From CAWIMX01 sp963837345 (lineage in GTDB: Bacteria > Acidobacteriota > Vicinamibacteria > Vicinamibacterales > CAVVIG01), in NCBI GenBank assembly GCA_963837345.1, contig CAWIMX010000001.1, positions 1,054,001-1,118,000 of the forward strand: a DNA stretch of 64,000 nt, given 5' to 3'. This document shows, one piece after another, positions 18,598-28,522 of the stretch. The position numbers were made by a program, and so were the translations under genes. Below the pieces are notes generated by a model. It was not told the origin of the DNA. It was given only the letters and a program-made list of their open reading frames with translations, and searched no databases. How positions within the stretch are numbered: position 1 is the first letter of the stretch; every line of letters begins with the position of its first letter.

Positions 18598-19845
18598 ATG
18601 AAGAAGTTGCCTCTCGCCGTCCTGGTCGCAGCGGTGTGCGTGATCGTTGTCGGCATTTCAGCGCAGCAGTCGACCGACATCACGATCGTGCTGACCGGCC
18701 AGTCGATGATCCGCTCGGATCTCCGGGCCACCAAACCCGGGGCCGGGCCGGCGATCAAAGGGCTGCTCGGTGGCGACGTGATCTTCACGAACCTCGAAGC
18801 CGCAGTCGCCGAACCCGGCGAAACGGTTCGGGAGGGCAGAGGGTTTCTCACCCCGCCGGAAGCGCTCGACGCGTTGACGGCGATGGGATTCAACCTGCTC
18901 GCGCTGTCGGGCAACCACGCCTTCGACCTGAAGGAGACGGGCATCCGCAATACGCTCCGCGAAGTCGATCGCCGGACGATCGTTCACGCGGGCACCGGCA
19001 GCAGCCTCGCCGAGGCGGCGGCCCCCGCCTATCTCCAGACCCCAAGAGGGACGGTCGCGCTGATCGCGAGCGCGTCGGGCCTGATGGCGCCCGGCGCGCG
19101 CGCCACGGCGGAGCGCCCTGGCGTCAACGAGCTGCGCGTGGAGGCCGGCGGTCGCGAGAACGAGGCGACGGAAGATTTGCCCGGGGCGCCGGCCAATACG
19201 CCGAACGGGGAGGATGCCCGTCGCATTCTGCAAAGCATCCGCGAGGCGCGCCGGCGGGCCGACGTGGTCATTGTCTACCAGCACAACCATGTGTTCGGGA
19301 ACCGGTCGTTCTCGACGATCTTCACCGAGGGCATGCCCGAGCGGCTCGCCCCGAACCCGTGGCTGACGAAGTGGGTCCACGACGAGATCGACGCCGGCGC
19401 CGACATCGTCGTGATGCATGGGGCGCCGCTCCTGCACGGCGTGGAGATCTATCGCGGGCGCGCGATCTTCTACGACCTGGGCAACTTCATTTACAACGTG
19501 CCCCCGACGCTGACGTACATCGACGAGCCGATGGCGTGGGAGAGCGTGGTGGCGACCGTCCGGTTCGACGTGGCCTCCCAGAGCTCGGCGCAACGCCCGG
19601 TTCAGCGCCCTCTCAAATCGATTTCGGTCCGGCCCATCGTCCTGAACACGCTGGGCGACGGGCAGCCTGATGTGCAGAACCCGTACGCCGGCAATCAGTT
19701 TCTATACACGAGAGGCCTGCCACTGGCGGCGACCGGGGCGCGAGCCGGCTACATTCTGGAGCGGCTCGCCAACGCGTCGAAGCCGTTCGGGACGACGATG
19801 GAGATCAGTGGAGAGACGGCGACGATTGCGGTCGCCGGGAGGTGA
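18598..19845 (+). CDS. CapA-family (poly-gamma-glutamate synthesis-type) metallophosphatase-like protein
   Basis: 415 residues with a signal peptide ending at SAQQS. It carries the CapA hallmarks: an early LTGQSM motif (usual GD replaced by GQ), FTNLEAAV, LSGNHAFD, VYQHNH, and HGAPLLHGVEIYRGRAIFYDLGNF near the end. CapA proteins are calcineurin-like metallophosphoesterase relatives first seen in capsule synthesis, and many exported homologues have unknown substrates. The change of the first Asp in the usual GD motif may affect metal binding. RBS GAGGGGGC precedes the ATG. It is a single gene, divergent from the NHL protein. Confidence 0.8.
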   Translation: MKKLPLAVLVAAVCVIVVGISAQQSTDITIVLTGQSMIRSDLRATKPGAGPAIKGLLGGDVIFTNLEAAVAEPGETVREGRGFLTPPEALDALTAMGFNLLALSGNHAFDLKETGIRNTLREVDRRTIVHAGTGSSLAEAAAPAYLQTPRGTVALIASASGLMAPGARATAERPGVNELRVEAGGRENEATEDLPGAPANTPNGEDARRILQSIREARRRADVVIVYQHNHVFGNRSFSTIFTEGMPERLAPNPWLTKWVHDEIDAGADIVVMHGAPLLHGVEIYRGRAIFYDLGNFIYNVPPTLTYIDEPMAWESVVATVRFDVASQSSAQRPVQRPLKSISVRPIVLNTLGDGQPDVQNPYAGNQFLYTRGLPLAATGARAGYILERLANASKPFGTTMEISGETATIAVAGR

Positions 19846-20120
19846 GGTCCCGGCGCGCACCTTGGGCTACGTGCGCCTCGTGTCCAGTGTCGAACGCATG
19901 ACGCGATCGTTGCCCTGCTGAAGCAGGAGCGGCTGGGAACGCGCTCCCGCGCAACGCTGCGCTCCGCCAGGCAAAGATGGCGCATCTGCCATCGCCGTCG
20001 AGCAGCGCGACGCGTTGTCGGAGCAATGAGCAGTCCGCCGGAAGCGCGGACGCTGCTGTAAGATGCCTGAATGGCGCGGCTCGGGGGTGGCTTGGTCGGT
20101 CTGCACGACGGGAGCGGCTC

Positions 20121-20507
20121 GTGAGGGGCACGGCGCTCCGCGCAGGGGCGGCTTTCGTCGCCGCGGTGGTGATATCGGCGGTGGTCGGCTTGGCCCAGGC
20201 CGCAGACGACGTGACCGGCACCTGGATTTTCGACGTGCAGACTCGGGCCGGTCAGTTTGCGCCGATTGTCACGCTCTCGCAGAAGGGCGGAAAGCTGACA
20301 GGGCACCATTCGTCCGAGACGTTCGGGGAAGCGGATTTCACCGGCTCGGTCGACGGCCGGCATGTCGAGATGGTGATCAACACCTATGTGGAGGGCGTTG
20401 CGATTGCGATCGCCTACACGGGCATGATCGAGAACGACAAGGCCATGGCCGGCGACGTCGATCTCGCCTGGTTGGGCGCGGGCACCTGGACGGCCAGTCG
20501 GCAGTAG
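20121..20507 (+). CDS. Small exported protein of unknown function
   Basis: 128 residues from the GTG at 20121 (GGAG 8 bases upstream). A signal peptide (AGAAFVAAVVISAVVGLAQA) is followed by a compact beta-rich domain: GTWIFDVQT, IVTLSQKGGKLTGHHS and WLGAGTWTASRQ. This pattern of strand-Gly-strand with a final GTWTA is typical of small extracytoplasmic beta-barrels that follow amidohydrolases or stand alone in Acidobacteriota. The family is not named. The frame extends upstream to 19977 but that part is Arg/Ser-rich and lacks coding character. Confidence 0.6.
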   Translation: MRGTALRAGAAFVAAVVISAVVGLAQAADDVTGTWIFDVQTRAGQFAPIVTLSQKGGKLTGHHSSETFGEADFTGSVDGRHVEMVINTYVEGVAIAIAYTGMIENDKAMAGDVDLAWLGAGTWTASRQ

Positions 20508-20785
20508 CCATGGCGCTGAGCCGCGGCGACGCTTGGGCGATGCGCACTGATTAAGCGACGAGCGGATCGATCTCGAGGCGAAGACGATGGGTCGACGCCT
20601 CGAGGCAGTTCTCGCCAGCACTCGCTCTGTGAACCGGTCATCGGTGGTCTCAACCGCACGGCGATGGGCGTACGCAAGACGCTTGCATAGAGGCGTCGCC
20701 ACGAATGTGGATGTGGGATCGTCAGATGGTCTTCAAGTGACGCTGACGACTATCGACGTTGTATCGAAGCACTTGAAGATTGATC

Positions 20786-20875
20786 TGGCGGAGGGAGAGG
20801 GATTCGAACCCCCGGGACCCTTCCGGGTCCAGTGGTTTTCAAGACCACCGCCTTCGACCGCTCGGCCATCCCTCC
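20786..20875 (-). tRNA. tRNA-Ser (anticodon UGA), CCA encoded
   Basis: On the minus strand the acceptor arms GGAGGGA and TCCCTCC pair. GGCCGAGCGGTC gives the D-arm, the anticodon arm GGTGGTCTTGAAAACCACT shows anticodon TGA, a long variable arm (GGACCCGGAAGGTCC) marks a class II tRNA, and GTTCGAATC is the T-loop. The discriminator G is followed by encoded CCA (20786-20788). Confidence 0.97.
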
Positions 20876-21027
20876 GCGTCGAAACTCAGGCCAGAATTCG
20901 CGACTTCCGCGCAGAACTCGGCCAATCTGACGCGCCAGTGTAACCGCAAGTGTAGCGGTCGCGACAGCACGGGACGCAACCCGACCAACCGGCTCCTGGC
21001 GAGCAGGTTGGATTCTTCGTGGCGGCG

Positions 21028-23787
21028 CTACTCCGCCCTGAGCCCCTCAACCGGATCGACGCGCATCGCCCGGAGCGCCGGCGGCACGCAGGCAGCGAGC
21101 GCCGCAACCAGGAGCAATATGCCGGCCGAGGCGAGCGACCGCGGGTCGCTCGGCGTCACACCGTACACGACCGACGCCAGCGCGCCTTCCGCGAGCCACA
21201 CGAGCGCCAGCCCGGCCACGAGGCCGGCGAGCACGAGCAGCGCGCTCTGCGCCACGACCCGTCCGCCCACGCCCGCCGGACTCGCGCCGAGCGCCAGGCG
21301 GATCGCGAGCTCACGCCGGCGCAGCGCCACCGACCACGAAAAGAGCCCGTACACGCCGATGGCGGCGAGCAGCGCCGCCAGCCCGCCGAAGAACAGCAGC
21401 ACGCTCATGAGCAGCCGCGGCTCGGCCGTGCGATCGGCGAAGCGCTCGCCCCACGTCCGCGCCTCGCCCATCGGCTGCTGGGGCGCAACCTCCCGGAGCG
21501 CGTTCCGAATCGCGGCCACGGCCGTCGCCGTGCTCGCCGCCTTCACCGCCAGGAACGTCTCGGCGAAGGGAAACTGCCGTGTGGAGAGGTAGACGGCCGG
21601 CTCCGTCTCCTGCCCGAGCGGGACGTTGCGGATGTCGTCCACCACGCCGACCACCTCGAAGCTCATGCCGCCGGGCGCGGCCGCGTCCGGCATGAGGTTG
21701 CGGCCGAGCGGACCGATCGCCTGCGCCCACAGCCTGAACGATCGGCCGACTGGCTCGGTCCCCTGTGCGAAGTGCCGGCGCACGAACGTCTGGTTCACGA
21801 TCGCGACGGCCGCGGAGTCGGAGGTATCGAAGGCGGTGAACGCCCGGCCCGTGAGCACCCGGGCGCCCATCGCCTCGAAGTAGCCGGCGCTGACGCTTTG
21901 CATCTGCACGGTCGGGGACTCGCCCGCGACGGTCGACACCGGCTCGCCGTCGAGTCCCACACCGACGCGCCAGCTGACCTCGAGCGGCAGGACGTTGCTC
22001 GCGCCGACGGCCTCCACGCCCGGCTGCTCCCGGATGGCTTCGAGAATCTGTGTGTGCTCGGCGTCGAGGCGCTGCCATTGCGCGATGGCGACGGCGTTGG
22101 AGGCCGACGTCACGCTGAGCTGCACGGGCGCGACGACCGTGTCGTCCGCCTGCACGCCGACGGGTGTGGTCGTCATCTGCCGCACGGTCCGGACCAGGAG
22201 CGCGGAGCTCGCGACCAGCGCGCAAGCCAGCGCGACTTCCGAGGCGACCAGCAGGGTATAGATCCGCCGGGCCCTACGCGAGCTGCCGCGCTCGGCGGCT
22301 TTGAGGTCGCCCTGCACTTGTCCGCGCACGACCAGCAGGGCCGGCGCCAGTCCGAACGCCACCGTCGTGACCGCCGCTACGGCGAGGCCGAGCGCAAGCG
22401 CCCGCCAGCCAATCGCGACGTCGGCCAGTCGCGGGATCTCCACGGGCGTGAGGGCGACGACGAGCGGTAGTGCGACGGCCGCCGCGGCGATGCCGACCAG
22501 GGCGCCGCCGAACGAGAGCACGAAGCTCTCGGCCGTCAGTTGCATCACCAGCTGCCGTCCCGAGGCGCCGAGCGCAACGCGGATCGCCAGCTCGCGCTCG
22601 CGCGACAGCACGCGTGTGAGAAGCAGCGAGGCGATATTCAAAGCACCGATCGCGAGCAGCAAGCCCACGGCGCCGAAGAGCACGAACAACGCCGGCCGAT
22701 AATAGCCGAGCTGATCGTTCAGCAGCGGGATCAACCGGGACCCCCAGCCCTTGCCCGGACTGTTCCGCGTCGCGCCGAACTGCTCCACGAGCCGGGGCCA
22801 CAGCGCGTCGATGGCCGCTTGAGCCTGGTCGATCGAAGCGCCATCGTCGAGGCGTGCGACGGCCTCCATGAAGTGCGCCGACCGGCTGTGCTGGCGCATG
22901 TCCCAGTTCATCCGCTGCCATACGTCCACATCGTCCGGAAACGTGAAGCCAGGGGGCATGATCCCGACAATCGTCACGGCGACGCCGTTCATGCGGAGCT
23001 GGCGGCCGACAATCGCCGGGTCAGCGTTGTACCGGGAGCGCCACAGGCGATCGCTGATCGCGGCGATCGGCTCGCGCGAAAAGAGGACCTCGTCACGTGG
23101 AAAACCGGCGCCCACCTGGGGCGTCACGCCCAGGACCTCGAATAGGTTGCCGCTGCACTCTATCGTGCTGACGCGCACCGGGTCGAGACCGGGATCGACC
23201 AGGTTCACGCCAGGCCGCCACCAGGCGGCCGCGTCCTCGAAGACGGGCAGGTCGCGCTGATCCATGAAGTTCACGGGCGAGATCGGGTCGTGGCTCAGCC
23301 CCTGTTCCGTGTTGGTATCCCAGATCGCGACCAGCCGATCGGGCCGCTCGTAGGGCAACGGCCGCAGCACGACGGCGTCGATGATCGAGTACACCGCCGC
23401 GGCTGCCCCCGTGCCGAGCCCGAGCACCAGCATGGTGACGAGGGCGAACGTGGGGTGATGCCGGACGTGCCGGAGGGCCATACGCAGGGACGGGATCACG
23501 TGGAGGCTCCTTCCCGAAGCGGTTCGGGCGAGATCGTCGGTCTGTCGCATGCGCGTGCGCTCCGGATCGCGGGTGGCGTGCCGCCGCAGAACGGCGAGCG
23601 TGGAGCCTTCAAGCGCGGCAAGTGCGCGCCGGCGCGCGGTCTCATCGTCGGCGCCGTCGCGGCACGCGGCGGCATAGGCGTCGGCCAGGTGCTCCGCCAG
23701 TTCCTCCACCGTGGCGCGCGGCAGATCCACGCCGGCGGCCGAGCCCGAACGTCGCACGGCGGCGTGCCAGTCGAGGGGCATGCTCAC
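21028..23787 (-). CDS. ADOP-type ABC transporter permease (MacB/FtsX-like, duplicated)
   Basis: 919 residues. A soluble N-terminal prefix (about 1-80, PadR-associated permease prefix type) precedes two copies of the MacB-periplasmic/FtsX permease unit: membrane helices near 105-130, 375-395, 425-450 and 470-495 in the first, and equivalent helices near 520 and in the last 130 residues for the second. The terminal SAGILLLVAALAACVPPALRAMRVDPVEGLRAE-type ending (quoted in part) is the FtsX signature. No ATPase gene is adjacent, the orphan state typical of acidobacterial duplicated orphan permeases. It overlaps the PadR stop in a GTGA arrangement; ATG at 23781 is an alternative start. Confidence 0.88.
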   Translation of the reverse strand: MSMPLDWHAAVRRSGSAAGVDLPRATVEELAEHLADAYAAACRDGADDETARRRALAALEGSTLAVLRRHATRDPERTRMRQTDDLARTASGRSLHVIPSLRMALRHVRHHPTFALVTMLVLGLGTGAAAAVYSIIDAVVLRPLPYERPDRLVAIWDTNTEQGLSHDPISPVNFMDQRDLPVFEDAAAWWRPGVNLVDPGLDPVRVSTIECSGNLFEVLGVTPQVGAGFPRDEVLFSREPIAAISDRLWRSRYNADPAIVGRQLRMNGVAVTIVGIMPPGFTFPDDVDVWQRMNWDMRQHSRSAHFMEAVARLDDGASIDQAQAAIDALWPRLVEQFGATRNSPGKGWGSRLIPLLNDQLGYYRPALFVLFGAVGLLLAIGALNIASLLLTRVLSRERELAIRVALGASGRQLVMQLTAESFVLSFGGALVGIAAAAVALPLVVALTPVEIPRLADVAIGWRALALGLAVAAVTTVAFGLAPALLVVRGQVQGDLKAAERGSSRRARRIYTLLVASEVALACALVASSALLVRTVRQMTTTPVGVQADDTVVAPVQLSVTSASNAVAIAQWQRLDAEHTQILEAIREQPGVEAVGASNVLPLEVSWRVGVGLDGEPVSTVAGESPTVQMQSVSAGYFEAMGARVLTGRAFTAFDTSDSAAVAIVNQTFVRRHFAQGTEPVGRSFRLWAQAIGPLGRNLMPDAAAPGGMSFEVVGVVDDIRNVPLGQETEPAVYLSTRQFPFAETFLAVKAASTATAVAAIRNALREVAPQQPMGEARTWGERFADRTAEPRLLMSVLLFFGGLAALLAAIGVYGLFSWSVALRRRELAIRLALGASPAGVGGRVVAQSALLVLAGLVAGLALVWLAEGALASVVYGVTPSDPRSLASAGILLLVAALAACVPPALRAMRVDPVEGLRAE

Positions 23788-24128
23788 GCGGGCTTCACGC
23801 CCGCGACCTGGGTCAGCGCGGCGAGAAAGCGGCTCCAGTCGGCGCGCTGCGTGGCGAGCAGCTTGCGACCGGCGTCGGTGATGCGGTAGTAGCGGCGACG
23901 GCGCTGGCCGGCGCGCTCGACCCAGCGGCCGCGGATCTGGCCACGTTCCTCCAGGCGATAGAGCGTGGCGTAGAGCGACGCGAGGGTGAACACGAGAGTC
24001 CCGCCGGAGCGGGCTTCAATCCGGCGGGCGATTTCGTAGCCGTGCAGGTCCTGCTCGTCCACGAGCGCCAGGATCAAGAGGTCCGCACTGCCCTTCTTGG
24101 CGGAGTCGATGGCGGGGGATGGCGTCAT
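23784..24128 (-). CDS. PadR-family transcriptional regulator
   Basis: 114 residues from the ATG at 24128. The winged helix-turn-helix reads KGSADLLILALVDEQDLHGYEIARRIE, SLYATLYRLEERGQIRG and YYRITDAGRKLL, all typical of PadR. It sits directly before the ADOP permease with overlapping stop and start codons (GTGA), so the two are translated together; such PadR proteins usually repress their own operon and respond to effectors of the transporter. A -10 TATACT 9 bases before the ATG, without a Shine-Dalgarno, suggests a leaderless message. Confidence 0.9.
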   Translation of the reverse strand: MTPSPAIDSAKKGSADLLILALVDEQDLHGYEIARRIEARSGGTLVFTLASLYATLYRLEERGQIRGRWVERAGQRRRRYYRITDAGRKLLATQRADWSRFLAALTQVAGVKPA

Positions 24129-24137
24129 ATGGATGCC

Positions 24138-24143
24138 AGTATA
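24138..24143 (-). promoter_or_regulatory. -10 element TATACT of padR-ADOP
   Basis: TATACT lies 9 bases before the ATG at 24128. The surrounding AT-rich AGTGCTATATACTGG is nearly palindromic and could be the PadR operator. Confidence 0.4.
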
Positions 24144-24314
24144 TAGCACTCCTCCATAACAGGGCTCAGCCGCGCCGCCTTGCCCCCGGAGCGAGTCGCT
24201 GATGGCCAACTCGCCGACCCGCGACGCCAGCCTGCCCGCTGCCCCGGGACGGGCACCGCCGCGTGCGACGGCGTTTGCGCTACACTCCCGCGGACTCGAT
24301 TTCCCGGAGGCTCA

Positions 24315-24599
24315 GTGACGCAACACCAGATCGACACCGGCACGGCGCCGCCGGCCAATCGGAGGCTTCTGACGTTCGCCGCCATCCTGCTCGCGATGCC
24401 GATCGTGGCCCTGCTCTGGGTCGGTAGTTACGCGCGAGTCGAGCCGACGCTCGCGGGTTTCCCTTTCTTCATCTGGTACCAGTTTGTGTGGGTCTTCCTG
24501 TGTGCCGTCTGCACCTGGGGGGCCTACCACCTGGTGCTGATCGCGCGTCCACGACGGCCGTTGCCGCCGCGCGGCAGGGCCAGAACGGCGGGCCGATGA
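24315..24599 (+). CDS. DUF3311 small membrane protein, symporter partner
   Basis: 94 residues with two membrane helices (about 19-41 and 54-76). The spacing and the motif FPFFIWYQFVWVFL are those of DUF3311, a small protein that is almost always encoded just before a sodium:solute symporter. GGAGG lies 7 bases before the GTG at 24315. The stop overlaps the ATG of the symporter (ATGA), so the two are translationally coupled and probably form a complex in the inner membrane. A -10-like TACACT lies at 24281-24286. Confidence 0.75.
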   Translation: MTQHQIDTGTAPPANRRLLTFAAILLAMPIVALLWVGSYARVEPTLAGFPFFIWYQFVWVFLCAVCTWGAYHLVLIARPRRPLPPRGRARTAGR

Positions 24600-26254
24600 C
24601 CGGCGGCATCGACTACACCGCGCTGGCGGTGCTGATCGCGCTGTTCCTGCTGGCCACGGTGATGGGCTTCTGGGCGTCCAACTGGCGGCGCGGCGGCAAG
24701 ATGGAAAGTCTCGACGAGTGGGGCCTCGGCGGGCGCACGTTCGGCACGTGGATCACCTGGTTCCTGCTGGGCGGCGACCTCTACACGGCCTACACGTTCG
24801 TCGCGGTGCCGGCCGCGATGTTCGCCGCCGGCGCGGTGAGCGGGTTCTTCGCCCTGCCGTATACGATCATCCTGTACCCGATCATCTTCATCTACATGGC
24901 GCGTCTGTGGTCGGTCAGTTATCGCCACGGATACATCACGGGCGCGGATTTCGTTCGGGGCCGGCACGACTCCAGGGCGCTGTCGCTGGCCATCGCGATC
25001 ACCGGCATCCTCGCGACGATGCCGTACATCGCGCTCCAGCTCGTCGGTATGCAGGCGGTTCTCGAAGTGGTCGGCGTCGGCGGCGCGGGCAGCGTCTTCG
25101 CCAAGGATCTGCCGCTCTTCATGGCGTTCGCGCTGCTGGCCGCCTACACCTATACGGCCGGCCTGCGCGCGCCGGCGTTCATCGCGTTCGTCAAGGACGC
25201 GCTGATCTACATCGTGATCCTCGTCGCCGTCGTCTACCTGCCGTCGAAGGTCGGAGGGTGGGCGCACGTCTTCGAGGCGGCGCAGGCGAAGATGAACAGC
25301 CTCAACGCGGCCGGCAATCCGGTCGGCGTGTACGTGCCCGCATCGCAAGCCTACTGGGCCTACGCGACGCTGGCCCTGGGCTCCGCCATGGCGTTGTTCA
25401 TGTACCCGCATTCGATCACGGCGACGCTGTCGTCGCGGAGCCGCAACACGATTCGGCGGAACGCGACCATCCTGCCCGCCTACAGCTTCGTGCTCGGCCT
25501 GCTGGCGCTGCTCGGATGGGTGGCGATTGCCGCCGGCACGAAGCCGATCGGGCTGGACGGCCGGGTCAACGTCCAGCTCGTCATTCCGCAGCTCTTCGAA
25601 GACTCGTTTCCCGGCTGGTTCGCCGGCGTCGCGTTCGCAGCCGTGGCCATCGGCGCGCTCGTGCCGGCCGCCATCATGTCGATCGCCGCGTCCAACACCT
25701 TCACGCGGAACGTCTACCTGGAGTGGAAGGCGGAAGCCCCGCACGCCGAGCAGGCCAGGGTCTCGAAAGTCGTCGCGCTGATCGTGGCGGGCCTCGCGCT
25801 GGTCTTCGTCCTGACGCTCGACAAGCAGAACGCCATCAACTTCCAGCTGCTCGGCGGCATCTGGATTCTCCAGACGTTTCCCGCGATCGTCTTCGGCCTC
25901 TACACCCGATGGTTCCACCGATGGGGACTGCTCGCCGGCTGGGCCGGCGGCATGCTGTACGGGACGGTTGCGGCGTACCACGTGATCAACCCCGCGACCG
26001 GCAACCACTTTGCCGGGTCGCTGTCGCTCATTCCCGTCATCGGCGAAATGGGGTACATCGCGCTGACCGCGTTCGCCGTGAACGCCGTCGTGGCGGCCGT
26101 CGCGACGGTGGTCATGGACCTCGTGGGGGCTCCGCGCGGCCGGGACGAAACGCGGCTGGAGGACTACTTCGCCGACGAGGGCGATCCGCGTGTGGAGCAC
26201 GCCCACGACGTGACGGCGCCTCTCGCCGGGCCACACACTGACGAAGTCGTTTGA
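24596..26254 (+). CDS. Sodium:solute symporter (SSS family, monocarboxylate/MctP-like)
   Basis: 552 residues from the ATG at 24596, with about 13 membrane helices. The early LGGRTFGTWITWFLLGGDLYT and later GADFVRGRHDS are SSS-family motifs close to the MctP/YidK group that takes up short-chain monocarboxylates with sodium. It overlaps the DUF3311 gene by 4 bases, the usual pairing for this transporter type. The C-terminal 50 residues are acidic and cytoplasmic. The substrate cannot be read from sequence. Confidence 0.85.
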   Translation: MTGGIDYTALAVLIALFLLATVMGFWASNWRRGGKMESLDEWGLGGRTFGTWITWFLLGGDLYTAYTFVAVPAAMFAAGAVSGFFALPYTIILYPIIFIYMARLWSVSYRHGYITGADFVRGRHDSRALSLAIAITGILATMPYIALQLVGMQAVLEVVGVGGAGSVFAKDLPLFMAFALLAAYTYTAGLRAPAFIAFVKDALIYIVILVAVVYLPSKVGGWAHVFEAAQAKMNSLNAAGNPVGVYVPASQAYWAYATLALGSAMALFMYPHSITATLSSRSRNTIRRNATILPAYSFVLGLLALLGWVAIAAGTKPIGLDGRVNVQLVIPQLFEDSFPGWFAGVAFAAVAIGALVPAAIMSIAASNTFTRNVYLEWKAEAPHAEQARVSKVVALIVAGLALVFVLTLDKQNAINFQLLGGIWILQTFPAIVFGLYTRWFHRWGLLAGWAGGMLYGTVAAYHVINPATGNHFAGSLSLIPVIGEMGYIALTAFAVNAVVAAVATVVMDLVGAPRGRDETRLEDYFADEGDPRVEHAHDVTAPLAGPHTDEVV

Positions 26255-26298
26255 AGCCGAACGGAAGACCGGCAGGCGCGACAGCTCTTCCTGCCGAG

Positions 26299-27467
26299 TT
26301 ACGGTTCCGCGGAGAGGGGAAGAGCGTCGAGATTGTTCGCCGAGGTCGCGTCCGCACGCGTGCGCAGGTAGAAGCCCCCTTTGCCGTCGCTCACGGCATC
26401 GATGTATGCCCCTTCCTCGTTCGCGACCGCGACGTACTTCACCGCGCCTGCCTGATCTGCGCGATCGCTTCGGCGACCGGCACCGGCGACCAGGGCTGGT
26501 AGTCGTTGCAGACGTGTGTGGTCGCTCCCTTCGACCGCCTGACCGAGGTGACGAGCCGGAAGATTCCGGCCGCCTCGAGCCCGCGCGCCCGGGTGAAGGC
26601 GTTGCTGAACTGCGTCGACAATTTGGTGACCCCGAGGAGCGCCTCGCGCCACTGCGGAAGCGTCTCGCTGTAGAGCATCGCGGTGCTGACGGGGTGCAAC
26701 TTGTTGTCCTGTCCCCAGTGCGGCCGGCCGTAGCGCCGCACCGCCGCCTGGTGCACGTACGCCAACCGGGCGGCGTTCCCCGGCAGGAACTTCACGCTCG
26801 CGATCTCGATCGACATCGCTCGCGTTCAGAAGACGCTGTGCATCGAGAGGAGCGCCTTGGATCGCAGCGAGGGACGCAGCGAAATGTGTACTGGGGACTC
26901 CAGGCGTCGAAGATCACCTCGATCCGGTGGTCACGACCCAGTGCTTGCCGCGGAGACCATTCGCCTTGGCCCCTCCCCGAAGCTGGTTCTCGATGACCAT
27001 CCCCTGGATCTGCGGTATGAGCCAGCTGACTTCGGGAACTCGCCAGGCGGCGCTGAGGGCGGCCGCGAGCAGCGCCCCGAACGGCTGGATGCCCTCGGCG
27101 AGCAGCGTGTCCAATTCCGCCATGAGGGTGAGGACCTCCGCGGCGAAGTTGAGCCCCAGTCCGCTGGCAATCGTTCCGCCGAGCGGTCCCAGGAGGAGCG
27201 ATCCCAGAAGCACCTCCACGTTGAATGCCGTTCCGAGCAGCAGCTTGAACTCCGCATTCAGGAGCGCGATGATCGTGGCTGCGTGACCCACACGTCGCTC
27301 GGCCGCTGCGAATTGAACAGGCCGCGCTGGCCGTCACGCAGCGCCTGCAGCACCGCCGACGCGTCAGGCGTCGTGACGACGTGCACGACGCGGAATTGGC
27401 GTCGGACAAGAAAGGACGCCGCTGCTTTCGTGTGATTTTCCTGAAGAGCGGCCCGACTCGAGGCCAA
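26299..27467 (-). pseudogene. Decayed gene, FAD-linked (aldonolactone-type) oxidase-like
   Basis: No intact gene spans this stretch. Instead, coding-like segments on the minus strand alternate between frames: RRQFRVVHVVTTPDASAV (27258-27467), a long helical piece (26914-27291), IEVIFDAWSPQYTF (about 26890), MSIEIASVKFLPGNAARL with RPHWGQDNKLHP (26439-26816), and a tail GAVKYVAVANEEGAYIDAV (26299-26445) that continues IAQIRQA only after a frameshift. The RPHWG motif and following FSNAF resemble the C-terminus of D-arabinono-1,4-lactone oxidases, but the N-terminal FAD domain is not seen. At least three indels are needed, which points to a true relic. The family is uncertain. Confidence 0.45.
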
Positions 27468-27521
27468 GCGCGCATGAACGGGAGGTCTCGGCGGCCAAAG
27501 CCCTCGGATTTCAGCGAATCA

Positions 27522-28364
27522 TCATGGCGAGTCACGTTCGCCTTCTGGAGTGAGCCGCGGCGCACCATCGAACCACGATCGGACTTCCTCTGGGACGGGC
27601 AGAGGACGCAGATGCGACGGCCACTGCCGTTGCCGTTGGCTGACACGCCAGACCAGATAGATGGCCAACGCTCCGGCCAACATCGAGAGTGCCTGCGTCG
27701 TCCTGAGGTGCGGGACGAATGGGATGAACGGTCGACCGGATGGCTGACCAGTCATCACTGCCATGACGCCGTCCAAGACCCGCCAGCATAGGAACGTCGT
27801 CCACCACATCACGGGGATCGCGGAGCGCGTGGAGCCTTGCTGAGTTGCCTGGTTCTCCGTCGCGGTTCGTCGCCAAAGGTCGTTCATCAGTTTGTAAGGT
27901 CGCCAGAGGTTAAGGATCGGTACGAACCACGCTCCGATGGCCCACCCAGGCCTGTAGGACGTCTCCCTCGAACCCACGAGCAGAAGATTCGCGTACGCCT
28001 GCCGAAACCAGAGGAGAAAGGGAATGCCGGCAAGGAACGCGATGAACGAGAAGGCCCCGGTTGGGTTGACCGGTTGGGCCCCGCTCAGGAGCGCCACGAA
28101 CAGCAAGACGCCCAGTGCGAGTGTGACGATCGAGACGAATCCGAAGACCCGCTGAATCCGGACAGCGCGTTCGACGGCTTCGCGCCTCACGCAATGAGCC
28201 ACTTCGCCGATGGTCGGCAGCTCGATGCCGCGCTGTTGAACTTCCCGCCGAAGGTTCTCCCGGCCGGCCGGCGTGAAGTCGTCGATCGCGGCTGCTGCCA
28301 GTGCCACCTGTTCGTCCGCGGCCCGACTCCAATAGTCGGAACCCAATTCGGCCTCTTTGTTCAT
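27522..28364 (-). CDS. DUF4328 domain membrane protein
   Basis: 280 residues. A soluble N-terminal helical region (1-65) is followed by four membrane helices near 73-92, 104-125, 143-160 and 220-240. The central FLLWFRQAYANL and RPGWAIGAWFVPILNLWRPYKLMNDLWR (latter read in two parts) are the defining motifs of DUF4328, a family of unknown function found next to regulators in many phyla. The C-terminus is Pro/Arg-rich and cytoplasmic. It is a monocistronic gene, divergent from the aquaporin. Confidence 0.7.
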   Translation of the reverse strand: MNKEAELGSDYWSRAADEQVALAAAAIDDFTPAGRENLRREVQQRGIELPTIGEVAHCVRREAVERAVRIQRVFGFVSIVTLALGVLLFVALLSGAQPVNPTGAFSFIAFLAGIPFLLWFRQAYANLLLVGSRETSYRPGWAIGAWFVPILNLWRPYKLMNDLWRRTATENQATQQGSTRSAIPVMWWTTFLCWRVLDGVMAVMTGQPSGRPFIPFVPHLRTTQALSMLAGALAIYLVWRVSQRQRQWPSHLRPLPVPEEVRSWFDGAPRLTPEGERDSP

Positions 28365-28522
28365 GGAGCGGCCCTATCGTACGGCAGCGATGTGGCGTCC
28401 GATGCAGATCTCTCTGCAGAACTGGTGGCCGCTGCGCCGGACGGGCCGAATCTATACGATGTTGAGCCGCAGTGGAAGTCACCCGGCATGCGAACGCTGA
28501 ACGGCCGGAGGAGGAGGCAGGC

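Noticed and set aside
19850..19885. Hairpin GCGCAC...GTGCGC after the CapA-like gene as a terminator
   Set aside because: The stem is short and no T-run follows.
22301..23260. Plus-strand small frames over the ADOP permease
   Set aside because: Shadows of the minus-strand permease without start signals.
24524..26236. Minus-strand frame of 570 codons over the symporter gene
   Set aside because: It is antisense to a clear SSS transporter and reads as Arg/His/Asp low-complexity sequence.
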